Assembly: GCA_964580315.1 (NCBI GenBank)
Contig: CAZOKH010000124.1
Span: forward strand, 1 to 6,433
Direction of reading: 5' to 3'
DNA length: 6,433 nt
DNA from: CAZOKH01 sp964580315
GTDB taxonomy: Bacteria > Chloroflexota > Anaerolineae > Anaerolineales > Anaerolineaceae
The notes beneath the pieces are model-generated. The model was given only the letters and a program-made list of their open reading frames with translations. It searched no databases and had not been told where the DNA came from. Position 1 is the stretch's first letter; each line of letters starts with the position of its first letter. The position numbers were made by a program, and so were the translations under genes. Shown one piece after another: positions 6,219 through 6,433 of this stretch.

Positions 6219-6433
6219 TCATTCAATCAACAAGTAACGAATATTTACACCAGCTTGCTCAGAATTGTAGCGATCAGGATCAAAAACAATCAGCATCTGA
6301 TCCATGTCTGAGGGGATGGAAATGGCGATCCAACCCGCCAGTTCGGCTCCCGGAAAAATAATCGCGTTGATATATGGATTCTCAGATTGTTTCGGCACAC
6401 GAACCTGTTCTCCGGCAAGCATACTACCATCAT
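6219..6433 (-). CDS. C-terminal end of an unrecognised protein (partial, enters from right edge)
   Basis: Seen: the frame is open from the right edge to a TGA at 6221-6219. The Met at 6422 is in frame but is preceded by further open codons (Asp-Gly-Ser), so it is probably internal and the gene likely starts outside the window. The visible part contains GEQVRVPKQSENPYINAIIFPG, then AGWIAISIPSDMDQMLIVFD, and ends NIRYLLIE. The pattern 'FPG-x-x-x-x-GW-x-x-x-x-(I/V)P-x-x-x-x-x-(L/I)-x-(L/I)-V-(F/Y)' resembles the last strands of DUF4352/TRF2-like immunoglobulin-fold domains found at the ends of secreted or lipid-anchored proteins. That likeness is inference at low certainty. The gene runs in the same direction as the SixA-like gene and ends 106 nt before it, with only an A-rich stretch on the coding strand after the stop. 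Confidence 0.6.
   Translation of the reverse strand, partial: DGSMLAGEQVRVPKQSENPYINAIIFPGAELAGWIAISIPSDMDQMLIVFDPDRYNSEQAGVNIRYLLIE

Noticed and set aside
1..6433. CRISPR array, tRNA/rRNA genes, transposase or insertion-sequence ends, toxin-antitoxin or phage genes
   Set aside because: I looked for regularly spaced direct repeats, cloverleaf-like segments, terminal inverted repeats and characteristic protein motifs and found none. The intergenic gaps are all under about 160 nt and are explained by promoters and terminators.

Overview
The window looks like chromosomal DNA from a free-living bacterium with mid-range GC content. Several traits fit a member of the Chloroflexota (Anaerolineae-like): a lipoprotein whose lipobox is followed by a Thr/Pro-rich linker, a six-helix GAF histidine kinase of the NarL/LiaS type, a MhpC-like hydrolase beginning MPIANGIYYAE, and a cytoplasmic S9 peptidase with a 'FGMWSSPLTA' N-terminus. 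This taxonomic reading is inference from protein style; no marker gene is present.

Layout from left to right. (1) Positions 1-152, minus strand: N-terminal part of a lipoprotein leaving the left edge. (2) A 97-bp divergent intergenic region with weak promoter candidates both ways. (3) Positions 250-2130, plus strand: a membrane sensor histidine kinase, followed 16 nt later by an alpha/beta hydrolase (2147-2920); the two are probably co-transcribed. (4) An AT-rich gap holding a good promoter for a small SpoIIAA/STAS-SEC14-like protein (3050-3454). (5) A near-ideal bidirectional terminator (3550-3593) closing the rightward genes and the leftward block that meets them. (6) Leftward block: a SixA-like histidine phosphatase (5612-6112) followed downstream by an S9 prolyl-oligopeptidase-family peptidase (3611-5497), with a terminator-like hairpin between them directly upstream of the peptidase ribosome binding site. 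(7) The C-terminal end of another leftward gene enters from the right edge (6219-6433).

How they work together: the kinase presumably senses a membrane or cytosolic signal, but no response regulator is in view and its ATP-binding N-box lacks the usual Asn, so it may not be an ordinary autokinase. The hydrolase shares its transcript, but its substrate is not readable from sequence. The SixA-like phosphatase and the S9 peptidase may be partly co-transcribed, with the hairpin reducing read-through. I see no mobile element, CRISPR array, RNA gene or defence island. The genes look like ordinary chromosomal ones. The points most worth a second look are the altered kinase N-box and the hairpin in front of the peptidase gene.
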